A stretch of DNA of 64,000 bases from Photobacterium sp. Ph5 (GCF_022129445.1 NZ_JADQAQ010000006.1:46814-110813), one strand, 5' to 3'; counted from the first letter of the stretch, positions 28,056-40,689 are shown. Made by a program: numbers and translations. The notes: a model not told the origin generated them from the sequence alone.

Positions 28056-29669
28056 ATGGCAGATACAGCGGTTCAATCGAATTACCAAATGAAATTATCA
28101 TTACGGCAACCGTTAACAGAAACTCAGCGTGAAATCCTAACTGATGACGCTTTGCTTTTCTTAGAACGGTTAGTGGATCGTTTTGCAGAACGTGTTCCAT
28201 TGTTGCTTGAAGATAGAGAACGTCGTCAATGCCTAATAGATAAAGGGCAATTACCCGATTTTAATCCTGAAACAGAATCTATTCGCCAAGCTGAATGGAC
28301 AATCCAGAATATTCCAACAGATTTGCAAGACCGACGAGTTGAAATAACAGGGCCTGTGGATCGAAAAATGGTTATTAATGCACTTAACGCTAATGTAAAA
28401 GTGTTTATGGCTGATTTTGAAGATTCCTTTGCGCCAGCATGGAATGAAGTCATTGAAGGTCAACGTAATCTTCGTGATGCGGTAAATGGCACTATTAATT
28501 ATACCAATTCACACACCGGTAAACATTATCAACTTGCTGATGATCCAGCGGTATTAATCTGTCGAGTGAGAGGCTTACATCTTCCAGAAAAGCATGTGTT
28601 ATGGAATGGAAAACCCATTCCTGGTGCGTTATTAGACTTCGCTTTATATTTTTACCTTAATCAAAAAGCGTTGCTTGCAAAAGGCAGTGGTCCTTATTTC
28701 TACTTACCAAAACTACAGGCTTATCGTGAAGCAGCATGGTGGAGTGATGTGTTTAGTTACACCGAAGATGAGTTTGGCCTAACGCGCGGAACCATTAAGG
28801 CAACGGTACTTATTGAAACATTACCCGCTGTGTTTGAAATGGACGAAATCCTTTTTAGTCTTAAAGAGCATATTGTAGGGCTTAATTGTGGGCGTTGGGA
28901 TTATATTTTTAGCTATATTAAAACTCTTCGTCAGTATCCTGATCGTATCTTGCCGGATCGCCAAGTTGTAACAATGGAAAAGCCGTTTCTTAATGCTTAT
29001 TCACGTTTGCTGGTGAAAACCTGTCACCGTCGTGGCGCATTTGCGATGGGAGGCATGGCTGCCTTTATTCCATCTAAAGAGGCGGAACGTCAGGCGTGGG
29101 TTCTCAATAAAATTCAAACGGATAAAGCATTGGAAGCCAATAATGGTCACGATGGAACATGGGTTGCTCACCCTGGCCTTGCGGATACGGCTTGTGATGT
29201 CTTTGATCTGGTTCTGGGTGAGCGCAAAAATCAGCTAGATATTACGCGTGAAGATGATGCGCCTATTACTGCCGATGAGTTATTAGCACCGTGTGATGGT
29301 GAGCGTACAGAAGAGGGGATGCGTCATAATATTCGTGTTGCGGTGCAATATATCGAAGCTTGGATCTCCGGTAATGGTTGTGTGCCTATCTATGGCTTAA
29401 TGGAAGATGCGGCAACGGCAGAAATATCCCGCGCTTCAATATGGCAATGGATTAAACATGGCAAAGCCTTATCGAACGGTAAAGTGGTGACGAAAGCATT
29501 ATTTGAGCAGATGTTAACAGAAGAAATGCGAGTTGTAGAAGCGGAACTTGGGGATGAGCGCTTTAACCAAGGACGTTTTGATGAAGCAGCAACATTAATG
29601 GCAAAACTAACAACAAGTGAAGAGTTAGATAATTTCTTAACCCTTCATGGCTATGAATATTTGAATTAA
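28056..29669 (+). CDS. aceB: Malate synthase A
   Basis: Malate synthase condenses glyoxylate and acetyl-CoA to malate in the glyoxylate shunt. The 537-residue isoform-A protein carries VFMADFEDSFAPAW, GPYFYLPKLQ, TVLIETLPAVFEMDEIL, HIVGLNCGRWDYIFSYIK, MGGMAAFIP and GLMEDAATAEISRASIWQW. The ATG at 28056, preceded by AAGGA, is chosen over an in-frame upstream start; E. coli AceB has 533 residues. It is followed by aceA after 133 bases. Confidence 0.96.
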   Translation: MADTAVQSNYQMKLSLRQPLTETQREILTDDALLFLERLVDRFAERVPLLLEDRERRQCLIDKGQLPDFNPETESIRQAEWTIQNIPTDLQDRRVEITGPVDRKMVINALNANVKVFMADFEDSFAPAWNEVIEGQRNLRDAVNGTINYTNSHTGKHYQLADDPAVLICRVRGLHLPEKHVLWNGKPIPGALLDFALYFYLNQKALLAKGSGPYFYLPKLQAYREAAWWSDVFSYTEDEFGLTRGTIKATVLIETLPAVFEMDEILFSLKEHIVGLNCGRWDYIFSYIKTLRQYPDRILPDRQVVTMEKPFLNAYSRLLVKTCHRRGAFAMGGMAAFIPSKEAERQAWVLNKIQTDKALEANNGHDGTWVAHPGLADTACDVFDLVLGERKNQLDITREDDAPITADELLAPCDGERTEEGMRHNIRVAVQYIEAWISGNGCVPIYGLMEDAATAEISRASIWQWIKHGKALSNGKVVTKALFEQMLTEEMRVVEAELGDERFNQGRFDEAATLMAKLTTSEELDNFLTLHGYEYLN

Positions 29670-29802
29670 ACGCAGTCGCGTTTGAGTAACACTGAGGATC
29701 CGCGGTATTTGAAGGTAAGCAGTAATAGAACCACTTTTGAACGTAGTATCAATTGACCATCATACCAACGGATTAATGCGGACAGAGATGAGGGATACCA
29801 TT

Positions 29803-31110
29803 ATGACATTAACACGCCAACAGCAAATTGAAGCAATTGAAAAAGACTGGGCAGAAAATCCACGTTGGAAACATGTTAAACGTACATACAGTGCGGAAGA
29901 AGTCATTAACCTACGCGGTTCATTTGCACCTGCAAATACCATTGCCCAGCGTGGTGCTGATAAATTATGGCAATTAGTGAATGGTGATGCCAAAAAAGGC
30001 TATGTAAATTGCCTTGGTGCTTTAACGGGCGGTCAGGCCGTACAGCAAGCAAAAGCTGGGATTGAAGCGATTTATTTATCAGGTTGGCAGGTGGCTGCTG
30101 ATAATAATACCGCCTCTACAATGTACCCTGATCAGTCTCTCTACCCTGTAGATTCTGTCCCTGCAGTTGTTAAGCGTATCAATAATTCGTTCCGTCGCGC
30201 AGATCAAATTCAGTGGGCGAATGGTGTAACGCCTGAAGATGGCGTTGATTACTTTCTACCTATTGTTGCCGATGCTGAAGCAGGGTTTGGTGGTGTACTA
30301 AATGCGTATGAATTAATGCGTAGCATGATTGAAGCGGGGGCGGCAGGCGTTCATTTTGAAGACCAATTAGCATCTGTGAAAAAATGTGGTCATATGGGCG
30401 GAAAGGTATTAGTGCCGACACAAGAAGCGGTGCAGAAGTTAGTGGCGGCACGTCTTGCGGCAGACGTGGCGGGAACGACAACCTTAGTTATTGCTCGTAC
30501 TGATGCCAATGCTGCTGACTTATTAACGTCTGATTGCGATCCGTATGATAAAGATTTCATTATTGGAGAGCGTAGCGCAGAAGGTTTTTATCGCGTTCGT
30601 GCTGGGATTGATCAAGCCATTGCCCGTGGTTTAGCGTACGCACCTTACGCTGATTTAATTTGGTGCGAAACTGCAACGCCATGTTTAGAAGAAGCACGTA
30701 AGTTTGCAGAAGCTATTCATGAACAATACCCTGATCAGCTACTGGCTTATAATTGTTCTCCTTCATTTAATTGGGAGAAAAACCTTGATGCCGAGACCAT
30801 TGCTAAATTCCAGCAAGAGCTTTCAGACATGGGATATAAGTACCAGTTCATTACTTTAGCAGGCATTCATAATATGTGGTTCAACATGTTTGAATTAGCG
30901 CATGCTTATGCGCAAGGTGAAGGAATGCGTCATTACGTTGAAAAAGTACAGCGTCCTGAATTTGAAGCAGCAGATAAAGGTTATACCTTTGTTGCTCACC
31001 AGCAAGAAGTAGGAACAGGGTACTTTGATACCATGACTAATACCATTCAAGGTGGGAATTCTTCAGTGACCGCATTGACGGGTTCAACAGAAGAAGAACA
31101 GTTTAAGTAA
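29803..31110 (+). CDS. aceA: Isocitrate lyase
   Basis: Isocitrate lyase splits isocitrate into glyoxylate and succinate, allowing growth on acetate and fatty acids. Motifs: [48 protein letters not shown], the catalytic KKCGHMGGK, and YNCSPSFNW. The ATG at 29803 with GAGGGAT upstream gives 435 residues (E. coli 434); the open frame extends 22 codons further up. No aceK follows; the operon ends here. Confidence 0.97.
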   Translation: MTLTRQQQIEAIEKDWAENPRWKHVKRTYSAEEVINLRGSFAPANTIAQRGADKLWQLVNGDAKKGYVNCLGALTGGQAVQQAKAGIEAIYLSGWQVAADNNTASTMYPDQSLYPVDSVPAVVKRINNSFRRADQIQWANGVTPEDGVDYFLPIVADAEAGFGGVLNAYELMRSMIEAGAAGVHFEDQLASVKKCGHMGGKVLVPTQEAVQKLVAARLAADVAGTTTLVIARTDANAADLLTSDCDPYDKDFIIGERSAEGFYRVRAGIDQAIARGLAYAPYADLIWCETATPCLEEARKFAEAIHEQYPDQLLAYNCSPSFNWEKNLDAETIAKFQQELSDMGYKYQFITLAGIHNMWFNMFELAHAYAQGEGMRHYVEKVQRPEFEAADKGYTFVAHQQEVGTGYFDTMTNTIQGGNSSVTALTGSTEEEQFK

Positions 31111-31230
31111 ACGTAAAACAGCTTTAAGATAACGTGTTTATAGTAGTGACTATCCTAGCAGTGTTGTTATCGACAGTACCTATGTATTAGGCCGCATATA
31201 ATACGTGTACTTGTCAATTACGTTATCATC

Positions 31231-31256
31231 GGGGAGCAATGACGCTCCCCTTTTTT
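31231..31256 (+). terminator. Intrinsic terminator of aceBA
   Basis: Perfect 7-bp stem GGGGAGC/GCTCCCC (31231-31237 with 31244-31250) followed by six T. Confidence 0.9.
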
Positions 31257-31257
31257 A

Positions 31258-31725
31258 TTAATCAATAATATCAAGGGGGTATAAATCAGGCTCAATAGGA
31301 TCGACTTCTTCTTGCATTTCTAGCAGTGTAATTGCGATTGATACAAAATCACTATCTGTAATAATACCGACTAATTTTTTATTCTTTAGCACAGGCAAGC
31401 AACCGATTTTATGTTTTTGCATATAAAGAGCGGCTTCTTTTAACCCTGCACGATAATCCACGCTCATTATTTTGGTTTTCATGCCGTGTTCAAGTAGGAC
31501 ATCAAGTGGGGAAGCAAGTGGGTTTTCAATAATTGATTTTAGATTTGAATCTTGAGCAGACAAAATATCGCGTTGGCTCACTAATCCAATAAGTTCATTG
31601 TTATGGTTGGTGATTGGAATATGGCGAATAGATAAAGTATCCATCATTTCTTTGGCATCAAGCAACGTATCATTGCGTGACAAAGTACGCGGTTGGGTTG
31701 TCATCATATCGGCAACGGTAAACAT
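31258..31725 (-). CDS. Two-CBS-domain protein
   Basis: The 155-residue protein consists of two CBS domains, which usually bind adenine nucleotides. CBS1 is about residues 4-57 (VADMMTTQPRTLSRNDTLLDA to ELIGLVSQRDIL), CBS2 about 80-133 (KTKIMSVDYRAGLKEAALYM to KLVGIITDSDFV). The start is decided by GGAGGT just before the ATG at 31725; the in-frame ATG at 31737 lies upstream of that site. No partner domain. It is probably an energy-sensing accessory protein; the target is unknown. Confidence 0.85.
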   Translation of the reverse strand: MFTVADMMTTQPRTLSRNDTLLDAKEMMDTLSIRHIPITNHNNELIGLVSQRDILSAQDSNLKSIIENPLASPLDVLLEHGMKTKIMSVDYRAGLKEAALYMQKHKIGCLPVLKNKKLVGIITDSDFVSIAITLLEMQEEVDPIEPDLYPLDIID

Positions 31726-31995
31726 ATTAACCTCCATGCAATACTACAAAAAGTCGCGAACGGTGGCTCTCTTCGCTTATTTTTCAATATATCGAAATAT
31801 GTTGCAAAAACGCATGATGATCATCAAATATTTCAATATAATTTTTGTGGACTTTATTCTTTGATGGAATGAAGTTCTATGAAGGCGATATGAAAGAATT
31901 TCTTATATTACGGGATCTAAATTACAGTTGGGTTTCGCATCTTAGGGGAAGTTAAGTATATAATGCCCGCTTGCTGTGATTTAGGGCGTAATACA

Positions 31996-33048
31996 ATGCA
32001 AGTTTCAGATTTTGATTTTGACTTACCGGATGAGCTGATTGCTCGTTACCCTCAACCAGAACGTACCGCGAGTCGTTTATTACAAATGACAGGCAATACG
32101 GGTGAATTGGCACATAAGGGTTTTAAAGATGTGCTAGATCTTGTACAGGCTGGTGATTTACTTGTATTTAATAATACTCGAGTGATCCCTGCGCGTATGT
32201 TTGGACATAAGGCTTCAGGTGGTAAAATTGAAGTGTTAGTTGAGCGTATGCTCGATGAAAAATCAATTTTGGCGCATGTTCGAGCCTCGAAGCCACCAAA
32301 ACCAGGTAATGAATTATTACTGGGTGAAAATGGTGAGTTTTCAGCTGAAATGGTTGCTCGTCATGATGCATTGTTTGAAATTCGTTTTAACAGCGATAAA
32401 ACAGTGTTGGAGATCTTAGATGCAGTAGGTCATATGCCGTTGCCTCCTTATATTGATCGCCCAGATGAAGATGCTGATAAAGAGCGCTACCAAACAGTTT
32501 ATAATGCAAAGCCTGGTGCAGTTGCTGCGCCTACGGCAGGTTTACATTTTGACGATAAGTTAATGGCAGAGTTAAAAGCAAAAGGGGTCAATTTTGCTTT
32601 TGTTACTTTGCATGTTGGTGCTGGTACGTTCCAGCCAGTACGTGTGGATGATATCAATGATCACCATATGCATTCTGAATATGTTGAAGTGCCTGAAGAG
32701 GTTGTTGCTGCAGTTAACGAAACGCGCGCTAATGGTGGACGTGTTGTCGCAGTTGGTACCACATCAGTGCGCTCATTAGAAAGTGCTGCGCAAGACGCTC
32801 TAAAAAATGGTACTGAATTTAAGCCGTTTTTTGGTGATACAGAGATCTTTATTTTCCCAGGTTATCAGTTCCAATTAGTGGATGCGTTAATTACCAATTT
32901 CCACTTACCAGAATCAACATTAATTATGTTAGTTAGTGCATTTTCTGGCTATGAAAATACCATGAATGCCTATCATGAAGCAGTAGCAAATAAGTACCGC
33001 TTCTTTAGTTATGGTGATTCAATGTTTATCACTCGTAAAGATGTATAA
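31996..33048 (+). CDS. queA: S-adenosylmethionine:tRNA ribosyltransferase-isomerase
   Basis: QueA transfers the ribosyl part of SAM to preQ1-tRNA, forming epoxyqueuosine at the wobble base. Motifs include [67 protein letters not shown] and [15 protein letters not shown]. The ATG at 31996 matches the family N-terminus and gives 350 residues; an upstream in-frame ATG at 31963 lacks similarity. The next queuosine gene, tgt, follows after 303 bases. Confidence 0.96.
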   Translation: MQVSDFDFDLPDELIARYPQPERTASRLLQMTGNTGELAHKGFKDVLDLVQAGDLLVFNNTRVIPARMFGHKASGGKIEVLVERMLDEKSILAHVRASKPPKPGNELLLGENGEFSAEMVARHDALFEIRFNSDKTVLEILDAVGHMPLPPYIDRPDEDADKERYQTVYNAKPGAVAAPTAGLHFDDKLMAELKAKGVNFAFVTLHVGAGTFQPVRVDDINDHHMHSEYVEVPEEVVAAVNETRANGGRVVAVGTTSVRSLESAAQDALKNGTEFKPFFGDTEIFIFPGYQFQLVDALITNFHLPESTLIMLVSAFSGYENTMNAYHEAVANKYRFFSYGDSMFITRKDV

Positions 33049-34479
<1,431 letters not shown>

Positions 34480-34495
34480 AACGAGGACGTTATAA

Positions 34496-34831
34496 ATGAG
34501 TTTCTTTATCTCACAAGCACACGCAGCAGCAGAAGGTGCCCCTCAGGGCGGAAGCATGCAGCTATTCATCATGCTTGGTTTATTTGCTGTTATTTTTTAC
34601 TTCATGATTTATCGTCCACAAGCTAAGCGCGTGAAAGAGCATAAATCGCTAATGAGCTCAATGGGCAAAGGTGACGAAGTAATGACGAACGGTGGCCTAC
34701 TAGGCCGTATCACTAAAGTTTCTGCTGAAAGTGATTACATCGTTCTAGCGCTTAACGACAGCACGGAAGTAACAATTAAAAAAGACTTCATTACTGCTGT
34801 TTTGCCAAAAGGCACAATGAAGTCGCTTTAA
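34496..34831 (+). CDS. yajC: Sec translocon accessory protein YajC
   Basis: A 111-residue single-span membrane protein that associates with SecDF. The hydrophobic segment is about residues 22-41 (QLFIMLGLFAVIFYFMIY), followed by RPQAKRVKEHK and the soluble GDEVMTNGGLLGRITKV region. GAGGA precedes the ATG. Operon with secD and secF. Confidence 0.95.
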   Translation: MSFFISQAHAAAEGAPQGGSMQLFIMLGLFAVIFYFMIYRPQAKRVKEHKSLMSSMGKGDEVMTNGGLLGRITKVSAESDYIVLALNDSTEVTIKKDFITAVLPKGTMKSL

Positions 34832-34864
34832 TATAAAAAACATTCGCTTTGAAGGATCATAGCA

Positions 34865-36718
34865 GTGCTTAACCGATACCCCCTGTGGAAGAACCTGATG
34901 GTGTTGTTCGCACTTATCATTGGTTTGCTTTATGCACTTCCCAACGTATACGGTGAAGATCCAGCGATTCAAATTACCGGGGCGCGTGGCGCCTCGGTTA
35001 ATATGAGCGCTTTGGATACTGTCACCGAAGACTTAAAAAAGAACAATATCCCATACAAGTCAGCCGTTTTTGAAAAAGGTTCTGTACTTGTCCGCTTTAA
35101 CGATACTGATACCCAAATCAGTGCTCGCGATATCTTAAATGGTGAGTTAGGTGATGATTATGTTGTTGCACTAAACCTTGCCGCTTCCACTCCTTCTTGG
35201 CTTGAATCTATTGGTGCATCACCAATGAAGTTGGGTCTCGATTTACGTGGCGGTGTTCACTTCTTAATGGAAGTGGATATGGATGCAGCTATGGATAAAC
35301 TTCTTGGTCAACAAGAAGAAACCTTCCGTACTGAGCTTCGTGAAGAAAAAATTCGTTACCGTGCAATCAGTAAAACAAAAGACAGTGTTCAAGTTCGTCT
35401 TCGTGATGAAGCGCAATTGGAACAAGCTGAACTCGCGTTAGAAAAATTGCATCCTGATATGCTGTTCACAACCAGTAAAATCAATGGTCGTTATGTATTA
35501 ACGGCGAAGTTTACTGAAGAACGTTTACAGGAAATTCGCAATTATGCCGTCGATCAAAACATCACCATTTTACGTAACCGTGTAAATGAACTCGGTGTTG
35601 CTGAGCCATTAGTACAGCGCCAAGGCGCAAACCGTATAGTGGTAGAGCTTCCTGGTGTTCAAGATACGGCACGTGCAAAAGAAATTTTAGGTGCGACAGC
35701 AACGCTTGAATTCCGCGAGGTTGATAGTAAAGCTGATTTAGCAGCTGCAGCCGCTGGGCGTGTTCCTGCTGGTAGTGAAGTGAAAATGACACGTGATGGC
35801 CGTCCTGCGGTACTGAAAAAACGTGTCATTCTTGCGGGCTCTCATATTACTGATTCAAATTCGAGTGCGGATGAATATGGTCGTCCACAAGTTAACATCT
35901 CGCTAGATACCGAAGGTGGTAGCAAGATGACAGCGTTCTCGAAAAATAATATCGGTAAACTGATGGCAACAGTTTTCACTGAATATAAGGATAGTGGTAA
36001 GCGAACGCCTGAAGGTAAGGTTATCCTGACCAAACACGAAGAAGTGATCAACCAAGCAACGATTCAATCAGCACTTGGCCGAAGCTTCCGTATTACAGGT
36101 ATCGACTCTCAAGCTGAAGCGCACAACTTATCGTTATTATTACGTGCAGGTGCATTGATAGCGCCAATATCGATAGTTGAAGAGCGTACTATTGGTCCAT
36201 CAATGGGTCAGCAAAACATTGATATGGGTGTACAAGCATGTATCTGGGGTATGGTTGCAGTAATGCTATTTACGCTACTTTACTACCGTGGGTTTGGTTT
36301 GATTGCTAACTTAGCATTGATAATGAACTTAGTGCTTATTATAGGCATCATGTCTATGATCCCTGGTGCGACCATGACCTTACCGGGCATTGCCGGTATC
36401 GTACTGACTGTCGGTATGGCGGTGGATGCCAACGTGCTTATTTTTGAACGTATTCGAGAAGAGCTGCGTGAAGGACGTAGTCCGCAACAAGCGATTCAAC
36501 AAGGTTATGGTAATGCGTTTAGCACGATTGCAGATGCAAACATCACAACCTTAATTACAGCAATTATTTTATTTGCTGTGGGTACGGGCGCAATTAAAGG
36601 CTTTGCCGTGACATTATCGATTGGTATTTTAACGTCGATGTTCACCGCAATTATTGGCACACGTGCCGTTGTTAACTTGATCTATGGCGGTAAGCGCATA
36701 GATAAGTTGTCGATTTAA
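34865..36718 (+). CDS. secD: Protein translocase subunit SecD
   Basis: SecD uses the proton or sodium gradient to pull proteins through SecYEG. It has an N-terminal helix (residues 11-27), a large periplasmic region with [17 protein letters not shown], and five C-terminal helices with [21 protein letters not shown]. Length 617 (E. coli 615). It starts at GTG with AAGGA upstream. secF follows after 12 bases. Confidence 0.97.
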   Translation: MLNRYPLWKNLMVLFALIIGLLYALPNVYGEDPAIQITGARGASVNMSALDTVTEDLKKNNIPYKSAVFEKGSVLVRFNDTDTQISARDILNGELGDDYVVALNLAASTPSWLESIGASPMKLGLDLRGGVHFLMEVDMDAAMDKLLGQQEETFRTELREEKIRYRAISKTKDSVQVRLRDEAQLEQAELALEKLHPDMLFTTSKINGRYVLTAKFTEERLQEIRNYAVDQNITILRNRVNELGVAEPLVQRQGANRIVVELPGVQDTARAKEILGATATLEFREVDSKADLAAAAAGRVPAGSEVKMTRDGRPAVLKKRVILAGSHITDSNSSADEYGRPQVNISLDTEGGSKMTAFSKNNIGKLMATVFTEYKDSGKRTPEGKVILTKHEEVINQATIQSALGRSFRITGIDSQAEAHNLSLLLRAGALIAPISIVEERTIGPSMGQQNIDMGVQACIWGMVAVMLFTLLYYRGFGLIANLALIMNLVLIIGIMSMIPGATMTLPGIAGIVLTVGMAVDANVLIFERIREELREGRSPQQAIQQGYGNAFSTIADANITTLITAIILFAVGTGAIKGFAVTLSIGILTSMFTAIIGTRAVVNLIYGGKRIDKLSI

Positions 36719-36730
36719 GGAGTCGCAGAG

Positions 36731-37678
36731 ATGAGAGAATTATTGAATGCGAACAAAGTCGTCGACTTTATGCGTTGGTCAAAGTTTGCCTTTATCTTTT
36801 CATTGATAATGATCATGGGGTCGATTGCCACTATCTCGACCAAAGGTCTAAATTGGGGGTTAGATTTTACTGGCGGAACGCTAATTGAAGTTAGTTTTGA
36901 AGAGCCAGCTAATTTACCTTTGATCCGTGAATCATTACAGAAAGCGGGGTTTGGTGATGCCATTGTGCAGAACTTCGGTACTGCGCGTGATGTGATGGTA
37001 CGCTTGCAACCTCGTGAAGGTGTAAAAGGTGAAGTACTGGGTAACCAGATCCTTGATGCGTTAAAAGACGGTACAGCACAGTCGGTTGAAATGCGCCGTA
37101 TTGAGTTTGTTGGTCCTAATGTTGGTGATGAACTCGCTGAAGCGGGCGGCATGGCAATTTTAATCGCTTTGCTGTGTATATTACTTTACGTATCACTGCG
37201 TTTTGAGTGGCGTTTAGCGGCCGGTGCAGTGTTGTCGTTAGCGCACGATATCATCATTACTGTTGGTATTTTCTCTGTGCTACAAGTCGAAGTTGATCTT
37301 ACGATTGTTGCGGCATTACTTACAGTGGTTGGTTACTCACTTAACGATACCATCGTTGTATTTGACCGTATTCGTGAAAACTTCCGTAAAATGCGTAAAG
37401 GGACTCCTGCTGAAATAATGAACTGTTCAATTTCACAAACATTAAGTCGTACCTTAATTACATCGGGTACAACATTGTTTGTTGTTATTGCGCTATTCGC
37501 TCAAGGCGGATCAATGATCCATGGCTTTGCATTAGCACTTCTGATTGGTATCACAATTGGTACTTATTCTTCTATCTATGTAGCATCAGCATTAGCGCTT
37601 AAATTGGGGATTACCCGTGAGCACTTAATGCCTACGCCTGTAGAAAAAGAAGGTGAAGAATTAGACCCAATACCATAA
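36731..37678 (+). CDS. secF: Protein translocase subunit SecF
   Basis: The partner of SecD. Motifs: GLNWGLDFTGGTLIEV after helix 1, VGPNVGDELAEAGG, and GYSLNDTIVVFDRIRENF in the RND-like helices. Length 315 (E. coli 323). AAGGAG precedes the ATG. Last gene of the operon. Confidence 0.97.
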   Translation: MRELLNANKVVDFMRWSKFAFIFSLIMIMGSIATISTKGLNWGLDFTGGTLIEVSFEEPANLPLIRESLQKAGFGDAIVQNFGTARDVMVRLQPREGVKGEVLGNQILDALKDGTAQSVEMRRIEFVGPNVGDELAEAGGMAILIALLCILLYVSLRFEWRLAAGAVLSLAHDIIITVGIFSVLQVEVDLTIVAALLTVVGYSLNDTIVVFDRIRENFRKMRKGTPAEIMNCSISQTLSRTLITSGTTLFVVIALFAQGGSMIHGFALALLIGITIGTYSSIYVASALALKLGITREHLMPTPVEKEGEELDPIP

Positions 37679-37703
37679 GCAATTGGTATAAATTCAGAAT
37701 GAG

Positions 37704-37730
37704 AAAGGACCGCTAGCGGTCCTTTTTTTT
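37704..37730 (+). terminator. Intrinsic terminator of the secDF operon
   Basis: A palindromic stem (37704-37714 with 37715-37725, arms ending GGACCGCT/AGCGGTCC) followed by a run of T that overlaps the end of the reverse ybjX-like gene. Confidence 0.85.
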
Positions 37731-38657
37731 ATTTGTTTAGTTTAAGAATATAAGAAAGCGTGTTTTTGGTTTGATCGAGCCATTCATAGCGACGTCGATA
37801 CATTGCACGTTTAGGGCGAGAGATATCTTCAGGATTGCGGCGTACATCTTCTATCGGTAATTGATAAAAATGTGTATCGTATTCTGTTCCACCTAATGCT
37901 TCCCAATGACGGTTATAGTCTGTTTTGATCCTTGAATTACCGTATTTTTTAGATTTATAACGTTTGGCACAGTAGGTATGGGACTCGTTTTTGATCGCTA
38001 ATAAATGATCTGCTTGCCAACAGTTGGCAATAAACGTCATCATTTTTATCATCAAATCTTTTGGTCGTTGACCATGTAATGTTTTAGTGAGTCTTTTTAT
38101 TTTAAGGTTGTTTTCGTCGTTGCTAGTAGGCCCCTGTAATCCACCTATAATGATACTTCGCTTACCGTCTTGATTATTCACGATAAACGTTACGGTATAA
38201 AAGTTATTACCTTGTGCATCAAACAAGACTAAGCAAAGTTCGCCTTCTTTTTGGTAGCGACCATCAAAGGTTAGGCTAAGTGAGTACTCTTGATCGTCAA
38301 CAATGAATGAAACTAACTTTAGCCCCTTGCAGTTGGCAAAAATATGCTCTTTTGTTGCTGATGGTAATTCATTAGAAATGAACTGATAGTGTTGAGTAAT
38401 AAACGCTACACGCTGACTAGGTGCTCAGTATTCGTTATGTAAGGACGAAAAGGTTTTTCAATGAAACGGTTGTGTCTTTTACATAAGGTTGCTAATAGCG
38501 TCGGATCTATACCATTGACGAGCTTTTGTAGTGAAGATTTATAAAATAAGCCGCGAGTGAGAAACTTGAGGCGATAACTCCATAGCGGGTTATATTTATC
38601 TGATAGCTCCCTAGGGTAAACTTCAGTGGAGAGTTTACTTAAAGATAAGGTATTCAT
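37729..38657 (-). pseudogene. VirK/YbjX-like (DUF535) gene broken by a frameshift
   Basis: Two reverse-strand frames make one DUF535-like protein of about 310 residues. The 5' part (38657 to a TAG at 38406) encodes 83 residues ending RPYITNTEHLVSV. The rest continues in another frame, open from 38424: SQRVAFITQHYQFI, then GRYQKEGELCLVLFD, GGLQGP, LHGQRPKDLMI and RAMYRRRYEWLDQ near the C-terminus. The frames overlap only at 38409-38424, so a single one-base loss there explains the break. YbjX/VirK proteins are linked to virulence or envelope stress; the biochemical role is not known. Sequencing error is possible. Confidence 0.82.
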
Positions 38658-38734
38658 GATTCTTCATAGGAATTAAGTATGTTATAAAGTAATTATATGA
38701 TAATGAGACGCCTTATTATATAGATGTACAATAA

Positions 38735-38768
38735 AAAAGCCCTGCTGATATTTATCAGCAGGGCTTTT
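38735..38768 (-). terminator. Intrinsic terminator of suhB
   Basis: A nearly perfect 16-bp stem (38735-38750 with 38753-38768) followed on the minus strand by a U-run. Confidence 0.9.
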
Positions 38769-38791
38769 ATTCTTACTGGATAACTAAATGA

Positions 38792-39592
38792 TTATTTAGT
38801 TAGTGCATCGCTACCGTACTCACGGATTTTTGCAAGCATCGGCTTAACTACACGTGCATTACCAGCAACAATGTTGCCTGATGTTAGGTAGTTAGTGTTA
38901 CCAGTAAAGTCAGCACAGATAGCACCAGATTCGCGCGCGATTAGTTCGCCAGCAGCAAGTTCCCAAGGCTTTTGACCTAGTTTGAATACACCGTCAACAC
39001 GACCAGCGGCTAAGTAGCAAAGATCCAATGCAGTACAACCTGATTGACGCATGTCATCACAGTCTGCAAATAATGCATTTTGGATTTTTAGGTAGCTTTC
39101 TGAATGTTGTTTAGCTGCAAAAGGAAGGCCTGTCGCTAAAACAGTTCCTGTTAGATCACGAGGTTGTGATGAACGAACACGCTGGCTGTTAAGCTGAGCG
39201 CCGGCCCCGCGAGTCGCAGTGAATAATTCGTTACGTACAGGATCGTAAACAGCAGCAACTTCAGTACGACCACGCATACGTAGTGCAACTGATACTGCAA
39301 AGTGAGGGTAACCGCGAACGAAGTTCATGGTGCCATCCACTGGGTCGATAATCCATTGACACTCTTTGTCACGTCCTTCTTTATTACCAGACTCAGCTGC
39401 AATGATGCAGTGATCAGGGTAAGCCTTAAGGATTGTTTCGATGATGATAGCTTCTGCTTCATGATCGATATTGGTAACAACATCATTACCTTTATTAGCA
39501 ACCTCAATAGATTGAGGTTTTTCTAGAGATTTAATGACATGGTCACCAGCCTTTCGCACAGCGCGAATGGCAATATTAAGCATCGGATGCAT
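38792..39592 (-). CDS. suhB: Inositol-1-monophosphatase family protein SuhB
   Basis: SuhB dephosphorylates inositol phosphates in vitro and in E. coli joins the rRNA antitermination complex. Metal-site motifs are present: NIDHEAEAIIIETI, the IDPVDGTMNFVRG signature and WELAAGELIARESGA. Length 266 (E. coli 267). Divergent from trmJ, the usual arrangement. Confidence 0.95.
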   Translation of the reverse strand: MHPMLNIAIRAVRKAGDHVIKSLEKPQSIEVANKGNDVVTNIDHEAEAIIIETILKAYPDHCIIAAESGNKEGRDKECQWIIDPVDGTMNFVRGYPHFAVSVALRMRGRTEVAAVYDPVRNELFTATRGAGAQLNSQRVRSSQPRDLTGTVLATGLPFAAKQHSESYLKIQNALFADCDDMRQSGCTALDLCYLAAGRVDGVFKLGQKPWELAAGELIARESGAICADFTGNTNYLTSGNIVAGNARVVKPMLAKIREYGSDALTK

Positions 39593-39877
39593 AGGATCTT
39601 CCCAACGGATGTTAAAGAACTAAAAAGCGGCGGCGAGTATAACAGAGCTAAAAAAAAAAGGAAGTGGTTATTTTTTCGTCATTGTTCTGGTTGTATTGTA
39701 CGTTCGCGATAGGAAATACGTATAACTTATTAATAAATAGCGTTGATTATCATCATCTGATTATTGAATAGCGGTAATAGATAATTACTGATATCAAAAA
39801 CACATGTTTTCACCACTTTTATTATGGCTGTGCTAAAATCTGTCAGCTTTAGTTAATTGTTGGAATGTTGCTTCATC

Positions 39878-40618
39878 ATGTTAGATAAAATTCGCGTTGT
39901 TCTTGTTGGTACTTCACATCCAGGTAATATCGGTTCAGCTGCACGTGCAATGAAAGTTATGGGATTGACAAATCTGGTATTAGTTGATCCAGCCTGTGAA
40001 ATTGACGGCCACACTATTGCACTGGCGGCAGGTGCTGCTGATGTTGTCGAAAACGCAAAAATCGTAAAAACATTAGATGAAGCGGTTGCAGATTGTGGTT
40101 TTGTTGTTGGTTCAAGTGCACGCTCTCGCACGCTTGAATGGCCACAATTAGACCCTCGAGAGAATGGTATTAAAGTGGTTGCTGAATCCAATCAGCATCC
40201 GGTCGCTATTCTTTTTGGTCGTGAGCGAACAGGATTAACTAATGAAGAATTACAAAAGTGTCATTGTCATGTCTATATTCCAGCGAACCCTGAATATAGT
40301 TCGTTAAATTTAGCAATGGCAGTACAAACAGTAAGTTATGAAGTCCGTATGGCTTATTTGGATTCTCAAAAGCATACGGGTAAAACGGAAGTTGAAGAAT
40401 ATCCTCGCGCTCAAGAGCTTGAAATGTTTTATGAGCACCTCGAAAAAGTCACTCGTCAAACCCGCTTCATAAATAAAAATCATCCAGGTGTAGTGATGGC
40501 TAAATTACGCCGTCTATTCACTCGTGCTCGCCCAGAACAGCAAGAGTTGAATATTTTACGTGGTATTTTATCGTCAGTAGAAAAGACGATAGAAACGCTG
40601 GAAAAGAACAAAAAATAA
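39878..40618 (+). CDS. trmJ: tRNA (Cm32/Um32) 2'-O-methyltransferase TrmJ
   Basis: This SPOUT-family enzyme methylates the ribose at position 32 of tRNAs. Motifs: [38 protein letters not shown], the knot motifs [16 protein letters not shown] and [14 protein letters not shown]. The ATG at 39878 gives 246 residues, exactly as in E. coli; an in-frame start at 39857 lies upstream. Immediately precedes the isc operon. Confidence 0.95.
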   Translation: MLDKIRVVLVGTSHPGNIGSAARAMKVMGLTNLVLVDPACEIDGHTIALAAGAADVVENAKIVKTLDEAVADCGFVVGSSARSRTLEWPQLDPRENGIKVVAESNQHPVAILFGRERTGLTNEELQKCHCHVYIPANPEYSSLNLAMAVQTVSYEVRMAYLDSQKHTGKTEVEEYPRAQELEMFYEHLEKVTRQTRFINKNHPGVVMAKLRRLFTRARPEQQELNILRGILSSVEKTIETLEKNKK

Positions 40619-40640
40619 CCGCTTAAATCGAGTGGTTTAA

Positions 40641-40688
40641 TAACCAACCAAAACAGTCGGGTAAATACTTGACCATTTTGGTTGGTTA
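40641..40688 (+). promoter_or_regulatory. Perfect inverted repeat around the isc promoter
   Basis: TAACCAACCAAAA (40641-40653) and TTTTGGTTGGTTA (40676-40688) are perfect 13-bp arms enclosing 22 bases that include the likely -35 TTGACC. It could be a trmJ 3' hairpin, an operator or both; no U-run follows. Confidence 0.6.
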
Positions 40689-40689
40689 T
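40665..40689 (+). promoter_or_regulatory. Type 1 IscR-binding site
   Basis: The 25 bases starting ATACTTGACC and ending GGTTGGTTAT match most positions of the E. coli type 1 site consensus as I recall it and keep its dyad. The site covers the -35 region, as in the autorepressed E. coli iscR promoter. Confidence 0.7.
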
